Counted from the first letter of the stretch, positions 45,267 to 54,684 are shown. The stretch: DNA of 64,000 nucleotides from Leptolyngbya sp. O-77 (GCF_001548395.1 NZ_AP017367.1:409001-473000); one strand, 5' to 3'. Translations and numbers: made by a program. Notes: generated by a model not told the origin, from the sequence alone.

Positions 45267-45926
45267 CTATCCCAAAAAGCCCCTTTCACGGGCCATTTTG
45301 CAAATCGCAACCCGATGATTTGCCTCTTCTGTATAGATCAGATCGACATCGAGCCGTTGTTTGAGGCGCTTGACGTAATTTTGGGCAGCCCGCCGGGACA
45401 CATTCAGCCGACTAGCCAGAGCGTCATCCGATAAACAATCATTGCACAGGAGATTTAGAACCTCCAAATCTTGATGATTTAGATTGGAACTTTGACGCAG
45501 TTCTCTAGGCAGGCAAAGTTCGCCGTTCAGCGCACTCTGGGCAAACTTGATATAGGTAGATCGACGATCGAGCTTATTAGCGACCGCAAATCCGCCTTTA
45601 TGGCTATCGATATAAGAAATGAGCGGAGTCAATAATCGATATTCGCTGCTGTATACCAGGACATTCAGCTCTGTATGTTTCTCAAAAATATGGCGCAATA
45701 AGTTAATCCCTGGCTCGGCGGACTGTTCGCCGCTGAAGGTTCCATAGAGTAAGTCAACGACGATTAAATCCGGAGATTCCAACGACAGAATCTCTATTGC
45801 CTGGAAGGGATTATTGGCGATCGCACACCGACAGTTCGGATCAACCTGTTGAAGAAAATCGCGGTTCCTCTCAGCAACTTCCTGATGATCTTCAACAATT
45901 AAAAAAAAAGGCTGGCTGGGGGGCAT
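45267..45926 (-). CDS. LuxR/NarL-type response regulator
   Basis: About 219 aa. The receiver domain (about 1-125) starts FFLIVEDHQEV and has the phosphoacceptor Asp in DLIVVDLLYG. The C-terminal LuxR-type HTH lies at about 150-215 (DLEVLNLLCNDCLSDDALAS, RLNVSRRAAQNYVKRLKQRL). The frame reaches 46013, overlapping the kinase gene; the Met at 45926 (MPPSQPFF) starts right at the receiver and is preferred. It is the likely partner of the CHASE2 kinase encoded just upstream. Its stop is convergent with the CHAT receptor gene, 135 bp away. Confidence 0.85.
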   Translation of the reverse strand: MPPSQPFFLIVEDHQEVAERNRDFLQQVDPNCRCAIANNPFQAIEILSLESPDLIVVDLLYGTFSGEQSAEPGINLLRHIFEKHTELNVLVYSSEYRLLTPLISYIDSHKGGFAVANKLDRRSTYIKFAQSALNGELCLPRELRQSSNLNHQDLEVLNLLCNDCLSDDALASRLNVSRRAAQNYVKRLKQRLDVDLIYTEEANHRVAICKMARERGFLG

Positions 45927-45985
45927 CTCTGTTGCTTGGCTACGCCAAATTTCTCGCGGTACTTTTATTCTATAGCGAGAAGCTG

Positions 45986-48172
45986 TTAGCGTAAACCCTG
46001 CTTTAGACTCCAAAAAAGCTCAACCCGTAATATGCCCTCTGGAGATAAAGTCCTCTGCCAATGTCCATTATCCAGGCTGATTGCGATCGTTTCCATCGTT
46101 TTTGTACCTGTCCCCTTTGGCAGATCATCGGCGAGATGATTGGAGGCTTTAGATGTGTTTCCCAATACATGTACTCCATCGTTGGCGATCGCCAGTTTAC
46201 ATTGTTCGCCCTGCTGTTCCAGGCAAACTTCGACCCAGTTTGCTCGTCCATAGGGTTGCTGAGCGTGGCGCATCACATTGTTGATGGCTTCCTTAAAGAA
46301 CCGAAAGATATCTTCTCGATCGTCTATCCAGTCTGGATTCAATTCTGGTTCCTGAAGTGGTTTAATGCGTTGCTTGACTTTTAATCTCAGATCGCCACGT
46401 TCTTCAAGCTGTTTGAGATGGGTTTGAATTCCTTGGGCTAGCCCAGCAACTAACTCTGGTGAAATATCAAGCTGCTTTCGAGCAATAATCTGTAAATCAT
46501 TAAGCTGATTGCGAATATCCTGACCAATGCGAACTAACTTATCCACAATCGGCTCCGACTTGACACTGGTTTTCACGACTAGCAATTCTGGATCAATCAT
46601 GGTTTCCAGTTCTTCTACCTGATCCATCACCAGCTTTAGCTCTTGCAGCGGCCCGTCGTGAATATCGGTTGCAACCCTCGCCAAAACCTTGCGCGTCCGC
46701 GACAGCGTGGCATTTCGCTGGGTCAACTCTTGTCGCTGCTTGGCGGCCTGCTCTCTTGATTTTTTGAGCAGCAGCACCAGTGTCATCGAAATGCCCGTCA
46801 GCACCCAAGTCAAAATGGGCAGCATGATTGGCAAAACCACGCGCCCAGCAAATGCAGTGGGCAGCAAGGCGGCATAGGCGAGCGGAATCCCCAGAACAAT
46901 CAGCGGCCCACGAGTCAGCCACCAGAGGCGCGATTTCGACAATCCAGGGCTGAGCAACCACGCCATCAGCATAGACCCTGCCAGCGTCAATCCCAGACTC
47001 CACTCCTGGCTCAGGGGATACTGGATATTGTTGCTGAGAATGCTGGCCAGTACGTTTGCCTGCATCTCTGCCGGACTCAGCAGTTCAGGCTTAACTGAAG
47101 TCGGCAGTTCAGACCAGTTGGGATCATTTTTAGGAAAGTCGATGATAACGATTTTGTCTTTGACTTTCTCGATATGAGATGAGGAAAAATCTCTTCGAGA
47201 AGTGCGATCGCAGCCTGTCACCTGCTGAACTGGATCAATTACTTTGGTTCCGCAAAACTCTTGCCCTAAACTTTTGGAAAAGTCTGCTTCCCACATCGAA
47301 AAACTGACGTGGGGATCTGAATAAGAAGGCAAGGGGCTGTTTGAACAGACATCACTCGGATTCAACTTATTTACTGCAAGACAAACGGCCGATTGAAAGG
47401 AGTTGACAGGGCCGCCTTTTGCATCCTTAGAAGCATGGGTGTCCGAAATTCCTGAATTGAAGCTATTTTCAACTGCATAGGGATACCGGACGGGATTAAT
47501 TGAATAAGCCTTGAGCAGATTGAGCAATGGTTGCCGGATGAGTTGCTGCTGGCTTGTCTTGATTTGCAAAGAGGCTGCAAGCCCATCTTTTGCAACAGGG
47601 GTTGAAAATTCTGAAAATCCCTGAATTTTCTCCGGCGGTAAGATAGGCTCTAGAGTCCGACTATTGATTGGTAGAAATTGGTTATAAACGCGGAAGAAGG
47701 GGCCCGATCGCTTCAACTCTGGAGGAGAAGATAGCACAATTCTATGACTGTAATTCTCAACCAGAGAACGAATTGAGTCTCCGGATAATCCTGACTCGAT
47801 TGGGGTTAGAGGCTCTGGAGAATCAAGTACCTCTGAGGGCAGATTGATTAAAACAACTTGAGCGCCCAGATCGATGAGGTTTTTAATTAGATTTGTATAA
47901 TCCTCTAGTTTTCTGAAGCGGCTAAAGCTTTTGGGACTTCCGATAACTTCCTGATTATCAATGGTGACTAAAAGAATTTTGTTGACAGCATCAGATCCTA
48001 AGCCTGTCTGACGAGGTTCTGGAACTTTAGAAAGCTGCTCTTTGCGCTGAACTTCAAACTCTTTGAGCAGGGTATCCACTGAAAGGGAGGGCAGCAGAAT
48101 GAGGGTGTAGAGCAGTCCCCAGAGTGCGCCAAGTCCGAGCGATCGCAGTTTCCAGTGTTTATCGAAAGGCAT
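45986..48172 (-). CDS. CHASE2-domain sensor histidine kinase
   Basis: In this protein of about 728 aa, a membrane helix at about 8-27 (LGLGALWGLLYTLILLPSL) precedes an extracytoplasmic CHASE2 domain (about 40-400). Three further helices around 405-485 (WSLGLTLAGSMLMAWLL, GPLIVLGIPLAYAALLPTA, VLPIMLPILTWVLTGISMTL) follow. A NarX/DesK-type (HisKA_3) dimerisation segment has His in IHDGPLQELKL (near 524), and the HATPase has FFKEAINNVMRHA and LPKGTGTKTM. The upstream gene's TGA is followed by AGCC and then the ATG at 48172, with GGTGA as ribosome-binding site, so translation is probably coupled. The ATG at 48196 is less likely. Confidence 0.88.
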   Translation of the reverse strand: MPFDKHWKLRSLGLGALWGLLYTLILLPSLSVDTLLKEFEVQRKEQLSKVPEPRQTGLGSDAVNKILLVTIDNQEVIGSPKSFSRFRKLEDYTNLIKNLIDLGAQVVLINLPSEVLDSPEPLTPIESGLSGDSIRSLVENYSHRIVLSSPPELKRSGPFFRVYNQFLPINSRTLEPILPPEKIQGFSEFSTPVAKDGLAASLQIKTSQQQLIRQPLLNLLKAYSINPVRYPYAVENSFNSGISDTHASKDAKGGPVNSFQSAVCLAVNKLNPSDVCSNSPLPSYSDPHVSFSMWEADFSKSLGQEFCGTKVIDPVQQVTGCDRTSRRDFSSSHIEKVKDKIVIIDFPKNDPNWSELPTSVKPELLSPAEMQANVLASILSNNIQYPLSQEWSLGLTLAGSMLMAWLLSPGLSKSRLWWLTRGPLIVLGIPLAYAALLPTAFAGRVVLPIMLPILTWVLTGISMTLVLLLKKSREQAAKQRQELTQRNATLSRTRKVLARVATDIHDGPLQELKLVMDQVEELETMIDPELLVVKTSVKSEPIVDKLVRIGQDIRNQLNDLQIIARKQLDISPELVAGLAQGIQTHLKQLEERGDLRLKVKQRIKPLQEPELNPDWIDDREDIFRFFKEAINNVMRHAQQPYGRANWVEVCLEQQGEQCKLAIANDGVHVLGNTSKASNHLADDLPKGTGTKTMETIAISLDNGHWQRTLSPEGILRVELFWSLKQGLR

Positions 48173-48176
48173 GGCT

Positions 48177-48515
48177 TCACCGCAGAACGTAGACAATCAC
48201 GCGATTGCCAGAATAGAGCGTTACCTGTCTGCGTCCCTGAGCAAATTGCCATACATTGCCGTCAGGAGTTCTCGCTACCCCATTTTGGATTTGTGCGGTT
48301 TGTCCTTGAGAGGGCCCGCTATGAAAAGTTACCTGGTTGCCATTAATCGTCAGGCTAATTTGCACTACACTGCCCTGTCCTGGGCCACTCACAATTTGTC
48401 CCCGACCCTCAAGCGTCTGGGCGATCGCCGGAAAGGCAACCCAGCCAATCGAAAACAGGCTGGTGCAACAAAGAACTGGCAGAACAATAACTGCCTTAAA
48501 CAATAGGGGCTTCAT
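48177..48515 (-). CDS. small secreted protein of unknown function
   Basis: This 112-aa protein has a signal peptide (AVIVLPVLCCTSLFSIGWVA, cut near AIA-QTLEG). The mature part is Gly/Gln/Val-rich with beta-type repeats (GQIVSGPGQGSVVQISLTIN, VTFHSGPSQGQTAQIQNG) and ends RVIVYVLR. It is the first gene of a tight three-gene minus-strand operon with the CHASE2 kinase (4 bp gap) and the response regulator. It may be a periplasmic partner of the CHASE2 sensor domain, which is an inference from position only. Confidence 0.75.
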   Translation of the reverse strand: MKPLLFKAVIVLPVLCCTSLFSIGWVAFPAIAQTLEGRGQIVSGPGQGSVVQISLTINGNQVTFHSGPSQGQTAQIQNGVARTPDGNVWQFAQGRRQVTLYSGNRVIVYVLR

Positions 48516-49080
48516 AAATTACAAAACAGGCAATGAAGAACCAACTTCTGAGTAACTTCTGATCGATCAAAAGATCAATCAGAAGATCGATGCTGCGAAC
48601 CGGAACATTCAGGCTGCTCAAGCTCGGTCGCTATCATACCAGGTCTACCTCAAGAGAGAGATACGCAAAAGCGCACATTTTTCAATCTGGCAAACTGACC
48701 TGCGTGAAACCGCAAATTCATTGGTGCTTCTCTGCGAAGGAGTCTACGGAGATGGGTATCGTATCGCCTGCCCGTCTGTAGTTTCATAAAGATATCAGCA
48801 GAGAGAACCTAGAAGGACTCGACAGCCGCCTAAAAAGTTTCTAGTTATTTCTGCGATTTCTCCTAAGAGATGACGCTCCTATTTGCCACTCTCATAACTC
48901 AGGTTTTTTTGCCTGATATCTCCTTGGCAAAGAGTTGAGCAATCAACCCAAAGCCCAATTCAACTTTCATAATGCTTGCCCATTGAATTGTTTTATTGTC
49001 ATCAGGCTCCTAACAGCATAGATAGCCTGATTAAACCCAAAATTCTTATCACCCCCCCCTTATATATGAGGTCTAATCCC
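48516..49080. other. intergenic region, about 565 bp
   Basis: It holds clustered GATC words (GATCGATCAAAAGATCAATC near 48561) and a C8 run at 49052-49059 followed by TTATATATGAGG, just before the next gene. Open frames here lack protein-like composition. No RNA gene was recognised. Confidence 0.4.
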
Positions 49081-49476
49081 ATGAAAGTTCTCTCCATCAT
49101 TCAGGCTAAAAATCCTGCATTTCATCAATCGCTTCAGCCTTTGCTAACTCGGATGCAGCGCTCAACTTCTTGCTCTGTAAAAGCGATCGCCCAATACGCT
49201 GGACTCCTATTTTTGTTATCGCAAAATCCGGGACTGGTTGCAGTTCCTACGGACGCAATTGACGACGTGCTGCACCAGCACATGGAGCAGCCAGAATTTG
49301 CTCAGGACATGGCACTGCTGTTTGGCGATCGCGCTGTAGCAGAGCATCTTCCTGGTGCGGGCAGTGCATCGGGTTTTGCCCAAACCAAGGCGCTGTTTGA
49401 GCGCGAGTTTCAGGCGAGCTACGGCAACCATGCAGCCGCCTGCGAACTGTTCATCAAGGGCGATCGCCCCTCTTAG
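49081..49476 (+). CDS. conserved hypothetical, GRDP-like DxxxHxH motif
   Basis: A 131-aa protein. The segment IDDVLHQHMEQPEFAQDMAL resembles the D-x3-H-x-H core of plant/bacterial glycine-rich-domain proteins (PF07173-like); a following LPGAGSASGFAQTKALFERE supports a short member of such a family. I regard the assignment as tentative. The frame begins at 48976, but the Met at 49081 has GAGG about 9 nt upstream. It heads a run of four plus-strand genes leading to the RTX protein. Confidence 0.55.
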   Translation: MKVLSIIQAKNPAFHQSLQPLLTRMQRSTSCSVKAIAQYAGLLFLLSQNPGLVAVPTDAIDDVLHQHMEQPEFAQDMALLFGDRAVAEHLPGAGSASGFAQTKALFEREFQASYGNHAAACELFIKGDRPS

Positions 49477-49799
49477 CGCTTGTGTATGGTGAGCGACTGG
49501 CGATGTGTCTCAGCCCCCGCGCATCGCCAGCGCCACCCGTCCAGGTTGAAGTTTTTGAAAGAACTGCTGAAGAATCTTACTGAATTTTAGGGTGCAAAAC
49601 GAACTGAAAACACCATAGCGTTTTCATACAGGCGACTTTGTCTGAAGCTTACTAACTTTTCAACATGCACAAATCTGCAATCTGGATTGTGTTTCTATGT
49701 GAGCAGGTTTGCGCCCAGGGGTAGTTCTTTCAAAAGAGGTTCGTGGTCTGATTAAGTTAACCACTCAACACACTCACCCGCCTTCTGAGGTTGCTTATT
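49477..49799. other. intergenic region, about 320 bp
   Basis: TGAAAAC (49605-49611) and GTTTTCA (49620-49626) form a small inverted repeat without a T-run. Nothing else is recognised. Confidence 0.35.
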
Positions 49800-50291
49800 A
49801 TGAAACTCCAAACGGCTATGCCAACCAAGTCCACAAACCGCGAAAACGAGTGGTTTCCCAAAATTGACAGTGTTGCAACGGCTCGTCGAGTTGCCCGCCA
49901 GGGCGTGATTGCTGCGCTAATTTTGGCGGGTGTGACCACTGCATTTGCGATCGCCGCAACGCAAAAAACGCTGCCTTCAGAGCTGTTGGAACTGGATGAA
50001 GTCTTTAACCCGCTGCTGTTTGTGGATGCGCTGATCTATGGAGCGATCGCCTGGGGAATCCAGCGGATGTCCAGAGTTGCGGCGATCGCTGGTCTATCGA
50101 TTTACCTGCTCAGTCGCGTTCTGTTGCAGATGTCGGGAATTCCCACCAACCTCTTCGGAATGGCAGTCGCAACGTTAATCAGCGTTGCGTTCATCAATGC
50201 GATTCGCAGTACGTTTGCGTACCATCGCTTTCAGCGTCAGCAGATGTCAGAAATCGATTCTGCTAACTCAGAGTTTGCTGAGTTGAACTAG
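49800..50291 (+). CDS. hypothetical small membrane protein
   Basis: This protein of about 163 aa has a polar N-terminus of about 35 residues. Hydrophobic segments at about 38-57 (VIAALILAGVTTAFAIAA), 70-88 (PLLFVDALIYGAIAWGI), 93-112 (VAAIAGLSIYLLSRVLLQ) and 118-137 (LFGMAVATLISVAFINAI) predict four membrane helices. Family and function are unknown. GAGG precedes the ATG at 49800; the frame itself opens at 49791. It is 148 bp upstream of the second sigma-like gene. Confidence 0.6.
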   Translation: MKLQTAMPTKSTNRENEWFPKIDSVATARRVARQGVIAALILAGVTTAFAIAATQKTLPSELLELDEVFNPLLFVDALIYGAIAWGIQRMSRVAAIAGLSIYLLSRVLLQMSGIPTNLFGMAVATLISVAFINAIRSTFAYHRFQRQQMSEIDSANSEFAELN

Positions 50292-50438
50292 GTTCTTAGA
50301 AATTCCTGAACACGTCTCCAAACTGAATCAGCCCCCAATCATTATCTAATCCTTCATCTTTGCAAACTGCATTCACGCAAGCGGCTCGCTCGTTTGTCTA
50401 GTCTGTCTTGCCAAAAATTTGCATTCAGGAGTAACGCT

Positions 50439-51896
50439 GTGTCTGTAAAACCCCCTTACAAGTCTCTAAATCCTGCTTATCCTTCGACAGTGGCTTGTCC
50501 GGCTTCTAGCCTGCTGCGTCCCTACTATACGCAAATTACGCTGACCAGTTCTGGCGCACGCAAGACACAGACGAGCCTACAAGCAAAAGCATTTTTGCAA
50601 GCACACTGCCTGGATGCGGCCAATCCGCTTTCGTCGCATAAGCAGATTCAGCAGCAGTTGATAACGCTGTGGCAAACAGGTGGCGAAACAGAGCGGGCGA
50701 TCGCCGAAGTTTGCCTGCGCTGCTATATCTCGCATCAAATTGTGCAGGTTTGCATTGAGTTAGCCAGCCGGTTTGGACTGCGAGGCGGTTTTCAACTGAG
50801 CGATCTGCTGCCGCTGGTGCTGGATGATGCGCCGATTGAGTGGAATCCCAATGTGCCTCCTCAGCCTGCGACTAAAACAGATTCCTCTGTCTATCGGGCC
50901 TTTGCCTATGACATCTTGGGTAGCTTTGATCCTTCGCGCAACACCTGCCTAAGCACCTGGACCAAACGAAAGGTTCTCTACCATCGGGAACTCAACGCTT
51001 TTTTGCAAGAGCGTGGAATTTACCTGATTAGCGATTGGGCGCTGCTGAATAGTGCGACAACAGGCCAGATTCGGCGCACTCTGGCTTCGCGCTATGCCCT
51101 TACCGAGGCAGAGATTCAGCGGGCGTGTCAATTGCTGGAAAGCTATCATGCCGTTTATTCCGAGCAGCTTCGCAGAGTGCGATCGCAGGGCTATCGCGGC
51201 AAGTGCCCTATCCCCAGCGCACAGCAGCTCCAGGAAATCGCTCAGCAGTTGCAAAAAACGACGGGTCAGCGCTGTTTTCCGCTGCAAGTGATGGCTCAAC
51301 TGAGCAATCTGGCCCAAAAACTGCGTCAGCGCCAGCCGTCTACTGAGTCGCTAGAAGCCGTTGATGTGCCGACTGCTACACCCGATGAGGCCGAGCAAAA
51401 CCAGGCTGCGTTTCTTCAGCACTATCGAAAGGAGTTAGTGATGGTGCTGGATCGGGCGATCGCCCAAGTGGTTTGCGATCGCCTCCAAGATTTACAAGGG
51501 CAGCGGGGACAGCGCGATCGCCAGTTTCTCAAAGCACTGCACCTGTTCTACGCCCAAGGGCGATCGATGGGCGAAATTGCCCCGCTGGTGGGCATGGGCG
51601 GCCAGCCCCAGGTGTCTCGCCTGCTAAAGCTGCGCGAACTGCGGATTCACATTTGTCAGCAGATCAAGGAACGCCTGAAGACACAGCTTCATAACCTAGT
51701 TATGGAATACGCCCAGGAACGGAGCATAAATTTCATAAATTCTCAGCTTGACAGCATTTTGGATGCCGAGATTGATCGACTGATGACCGCAGATAGCGCT
51801 GAGGCGAGTACAGCAAATCGCAGTTCTCAGGGACTTCTAGCCCAGCGCTTTCGACGCTATCTGGAACGAACCATGACGACTGAATTGGCCGCATAA
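50439..51896 (+). CDS. second sigma-factor-like protein
   Basis: This soluble protein of about 485 aa has a segment at about 150-205 resembling sigma region 2 to 3 (FAYDILGSFDPSRNTCLSTW, HRELNAFLQERGIYLISDWA). A C-terminal HTH has GRSMGEIAPLVGMGGQPQVS followed by RLLKLRELRIHI, like region 4. No match to group 1-3 sigma factors is obvious, so it is a divergent sigma or a derived regulator. The GTG at 50439 has a textbook AGGAG 7 nt upstream, better than the TTG at 50394. The RTX gene starts 16 bp after its stop. Confidence 0.6.
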   Translation: MSVKPPYKSLNPAYPSTVACPASSLLRPYYTQITLTSSGARKTQTSLQAKAFLQAHCLDAANPLSSHKQIQQQLITLWQTGGETERAIAEVCLRCYISHQIVQVCIELASRFGLRGGFQLSDLLPLVLDDAPIEWNPNVPPQPATKTDSSVYRAFAYDILGSFDPSRNTCLSTWTKRKVLYHRELNAFLQERGIYLISDWALLNSATTGQIRRTLASRYALTEAEIQRACQLLESYHAVYSEQLRRVRSQGYRGKCPIPSAQQLQEIAQQLQKTTGQRCFPLQVMAQLSNLAQKLRQRQPSTESLEAVDVPTATPDEAEQNQAAFLQHYRKELVMVLDRAIAQVVCDRLQDLQGQRGQRDRQFLKALHLFYAQGRSMGEIAPLVGMGGQPQVSRLLKLRELRIHICQQIKERLKTQLHNLVMEYAQERSINFINSQLDSILDAEIDRLMTADSAEASTANRSSQGLLAQRFRRYLERTMTTELAA

Positions 51897-51912
51897 CATT
51901 ACGGAGGTAGAC

Positions 51913-52791
51913 ATGGCACGCATCATTGGCAGCATCCGCTCAGAACGGATTTTTGGGACAAACAGCAGCGATAGCCTGCTGGGACTGGGCGGAAATGATA
52001 TTCTCACTGGCTCTGTTGGCAATGATGAAATGCTAGGAGGCGATGGGTTCGACACAGCCGACTATAGCCGCATGGGGCGAGCCATGACGCTGCTGCCGGG
52101 TGGATTTATTAACAAGGGCGGGTTGGGGGTCGATCGCCTCAACAGTGTCGAGCAGGTGATTGGCGCGGCGGGGTTTGCCAACACCATTGATGGAATAAGT
52201 GGGCGCACTGCTTCCTTTGATGTAAATCTGGGTGCAAACCGTTTGACGGTGAATAATGTGCCGTTTTTGGGGACTTTGACCTTTAGCGTGGTGAATTTCG
52301 TCAACGTGCGGGGGACGCAAAATGGCGATCGCATCACGGGCAACAACGGCACAAATTTTCTAGATGGACAGGGTGGCAATGATGTGTTGACGGGTGGCGG
52401 TGGCAGCGATCGCCTGGTGGGTGGCAGCGGCATCGACATTCTGAACGGCGCTGGCGCTGAATCACGAGGCTTCCTGGAAGTGGATATTCTGACGGGCGGA
52501 CTGGGTCAGGATGGATTCATTCTGGGCGATCGCGCAGGTTCCTATTATCGTGCGGGCGGCGTTCGTGATTATGCGCTGATTACCGACTTCACGCCAGGCG
52601 ATCTGATTCAGCTTGGCGCGGGCGAGGTCTACCAAACTCGACGCGACTTCGCGGGCTTTGATGTGTTTGTTTTGCGAAATGGCGGTGCGGATTTGATTGC
52701 AGATGTGCGGACGACGACGTTTGTGCCGCTGCCGAATGGGCCGTTCCGTCTGGCATCCGGTCAAACGTTTGCAGGCTTCTTTGGGGCGTGA
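51913..52791 (+). CDS. RTX-type calcium-binding repeat protein
   Basis: This 292-aa protein has hemolysin-type nonapeptide repeats GGxGxDxLx near the N-terminus (LGGNDILTGSVGNDEMLGGD) and in the middle (GQGGNDVLTGGGGSDRLVGG). These form Ca2+-binding beta-rolls. The C-terminal portion (DYALITDFTPGDLIQLGAGE) is typical of secreted RTX C-termini that serve type I secretion. No signal peptide is seen, consistent with that route; no ABC/HlyD exporter is in the window. GGAGG lies 5 nt before the ATG, and the gene is 16 bp downstream of the sigma-like gene, so cotranscription is very likely. Confidence 0.85.
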   Translation: MARIIGSIRSERIFGTNSSDSLLGLGGNDILTGSVGNDEMLGGDGFDTADYSRMGRAMTLLPGGFINKGGLGVDRLNSVEQVIGAAGFANTIDGISGRTASFDVNLGANRLTVNNVPFLGTLTFSVVNFVNVRGTQNGDRITGNNGTNFLDGQGGNDVLTGGGGSDRLVGGSGIDILNGAGAESRGFLEVDILTGGLGQDGFILGDRAGSYYRAGGVRDYALITDFTPGDLIQLGAGEVYQTRRDFAGFDVFVLRNGGADLIADVRTTTFVPLPNGPFRLASGQTFAGFFGA

Positions 52792-52812
52792 TGACTGCCG
52801 TTCTCGCTGACA

Positions 52813-54477
52813 TCATCCCAGCAAGTTTAGCTGGATACTGTCGGCGGGTTCCGGAGCTTTCGGCTTTGTTTTCCGCTTTCGGGTGGGCACTTTGCGCGGC
52901 ACGATGTCCACATGGGCAACGAACCAGGTGCGGAGTGCCTTTGCCTGTTCCAAATCCAGCGCTTCCAAGTCGAGCGGCGGCGGGAATAGTTGCAAGTTGT
53001 TCGCTTGAGACCAGGCGATTTCGCTGGCGTATAAATCTGCCCCAAACGGCGTGAGAGAATCGGGCAATCGCGCCAGATAAGGCAGCACATTATCCTGATT
53101 CAAAAACACCTGGCGCTGTCGTTCGAGCTGCTGCACACGGCGCTGGCGGGCGGCTTTGTAAGATAAGATCGGCGGTGGATAGTCTTTTTGGCGCGGCGGC
53201 AGTCCCAATTCTTCGGGCGGCAGGTGTGCCAGTTCGGGGAGCCACTGTTTGATGAATAGCCCATCTGGATCGCAGCGATCGACAGCGGTTTGCTCTGGGT
53301 TGTAGATGCGCGTCCAGGTTTTATCCACGCAGTGCGTCACGCCTGCCTGCATGGCCCACTGATAGTGATCAATCGGGCAATCGCCGTCGATCAAATGCCG
53401 CATAAAGTGCAGCGCTCCATAGCGCCAGTCCATGCCGAGTAAGTTGCTCAGAAAGCTGGAGTAGATGGCGCGGACGCGGAAGTTAAGCTGTTTCCAGCCG
53501 CCCGTTTCCTGCAAGCAGCGAGCCGCCGCGTCTACAATCGGGAAGCCCGTTTCGCCCTGCTGCCATGCCTCATACAGCGCTTCGTCAAACGCCCAGCCGT
53601 CCTGATCGAAGACCGTGTAGAGCGATCGCACTTCGAGTTGGGGCATATAGCGAAACCGCTGGGCAAATCCGCTGCCCCACCGCAGCCGCGCAATGAACTG
53701 CTGCCGACTGCGCTGCACCCGCGAATCGGGCGCGTCATTGAGTTGCGCCTGGGTTGTTTGCACACACTCGCGCACCGAAATCGCGCCGAATTTGATGTAC
53801 GGACTCAGCCCCGATGTGGCTTCTGCACCCGGATAAGAAAGCTGCCAGTAGTAGCGATCGCTCTTTTCGGCAAGAAATTCTTGGAGCAGCGCCCGCGCAG
53901 GCGCGATGCCACCGGGAGGAATCGGCTTGCCATCGGCAATCAACCCCAGGTCGTTGAGGCTAGGAATGACTTCGCTGGGAATATCGTCGGGCACTGCAAC
54001 GCGAGTCGGAGCGGGCACGATCTCCTGCGCCATGTGGGTATACCACAGTTCTCGATATTTGGGGTAGGAAAGCAGATCTGGTGTCGTCGCGGCGGGTTCA
54101 AACCAGCGGATCTTCATCTGCTGCTGTGTCAGCGCCCGGTTCAGCCGCGCATCGCGCACCCGTCCATAAATTCGCTCAAAGTCAATGTATGCATAAATGC
54201 CCTCAGCTTCGGTTTCGCGCACCAACTGGGGCAAAATTTCAACCGGATCGCCAGAGCGGAGGATCAGCCGCCCGCCGCGATCGCGCAAATCTTGATCTAG
54301 CGCGTGCAAACACTCCAGCATGAACGCTACCCGCGCCACGGCGGTTTCGGGATGGTGCAGCAGCGCTCGATCCAGCACAAACACCGGAATCACCGCGCCC
54401 CGCGCAGCCGCCCGATGCAGCGGGGCATGGTCAAAGACGCGCAAATCTCGACGAAACCAGACGATAGTGCGGTTCAT
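52813..54477 (-). CDS. cryptochrome/photolyase family flavoprotein
   Basis: In this 554-aa protein the N-terminal photolyase alpha/beta domain opens with VWFRRDLRVFDHAPLHRA. The FAD-binding helical domain has TSGLSPYIKFGAISVRECV, WGSGFAQRFRY, PIVDAAARCLQETGGWKQL and NFRVRAIYSSFLSNLLGMDW. The motif RCDPDGLFIKQWLPEL is the usual C-terminal family mark. A basic tail of about 75 residues (PRKVPTRKRKTKPKAP) extends beyond the core. Whether it repairs CPDs or acts as a cryptochrome cannot be decided here. It is convergent with the RTX gene (21 bp). Confidence 0.9.
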   Translation of the reverse strand: MNRTIVWFRRDLRVFDHAPLHRAAARGAVIPVFVLDRALLHHPETAVARVAFMLECLHALDQDLRDRGGRLILRSGDPVEILPQLVRETEAEGIYAYIDFERIYGRVRDARLNRALTQQQMKIRWFEPAATTPDLLSYPKYRELWYTHMAQEIVPAPTRVAVPDDIPSEVIPSLNDLGLIADGKPIPPGGIAPARALLQEFLAEKSDRYYWQLSYPGAEATSGLSPYIKFGAISVRECVQTTQAQLNDAPDSRVQRSRQQFIARLRWGSGFAQRFRYMPQLEVRSLYTVFDQDGWAFDEALYEAWQQGETGFPIVDAAARCLQETGGWKQLNFRVRAIYSSFLSNLLGMDWRYGALHFMRHLIDGDCPIDHYQWAMQAGVTHCVDKTWTRIYNPEQTAVDRCDPDGLFIKQWLPELAHLPPEELGLPPRQKDYPPPILSYKAARQRRVQQLERQRQVFLNQDNVLPYLARLPDSLTPFGADLYASEIAWSQANNLQLFPPPLDLEALDLEQAKALRTWFVAHVDIVPRKVPTRKRKTKPKAPEPADSIQLNLLG

Positions 54478-54684
54478 GCCTGGGAATTCAACCTTGTGAC
54501 TAGAGCGGGCTTCCTTTACACACTGTAACGCCAGTTTCTAGCTCTCTAAAAGCCCTGCTATGGGGGCGATCGCCCTTCGCTCCCGTTTCAGATCAGAGTT
54601 CAAATCAGAGTTCAAATCAGACATAGCGCTCAAATCCCCAGGCTGCGGAAGTTTTTTCTAACGCAGCTTTTTTGTATCCTCAAG

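Noticed and set aside
48590..48781. 63-codon plus-strand frame in the intergenic region
   Set aside because: No ribosome-binding site, no family resemblance and unnatural composition.
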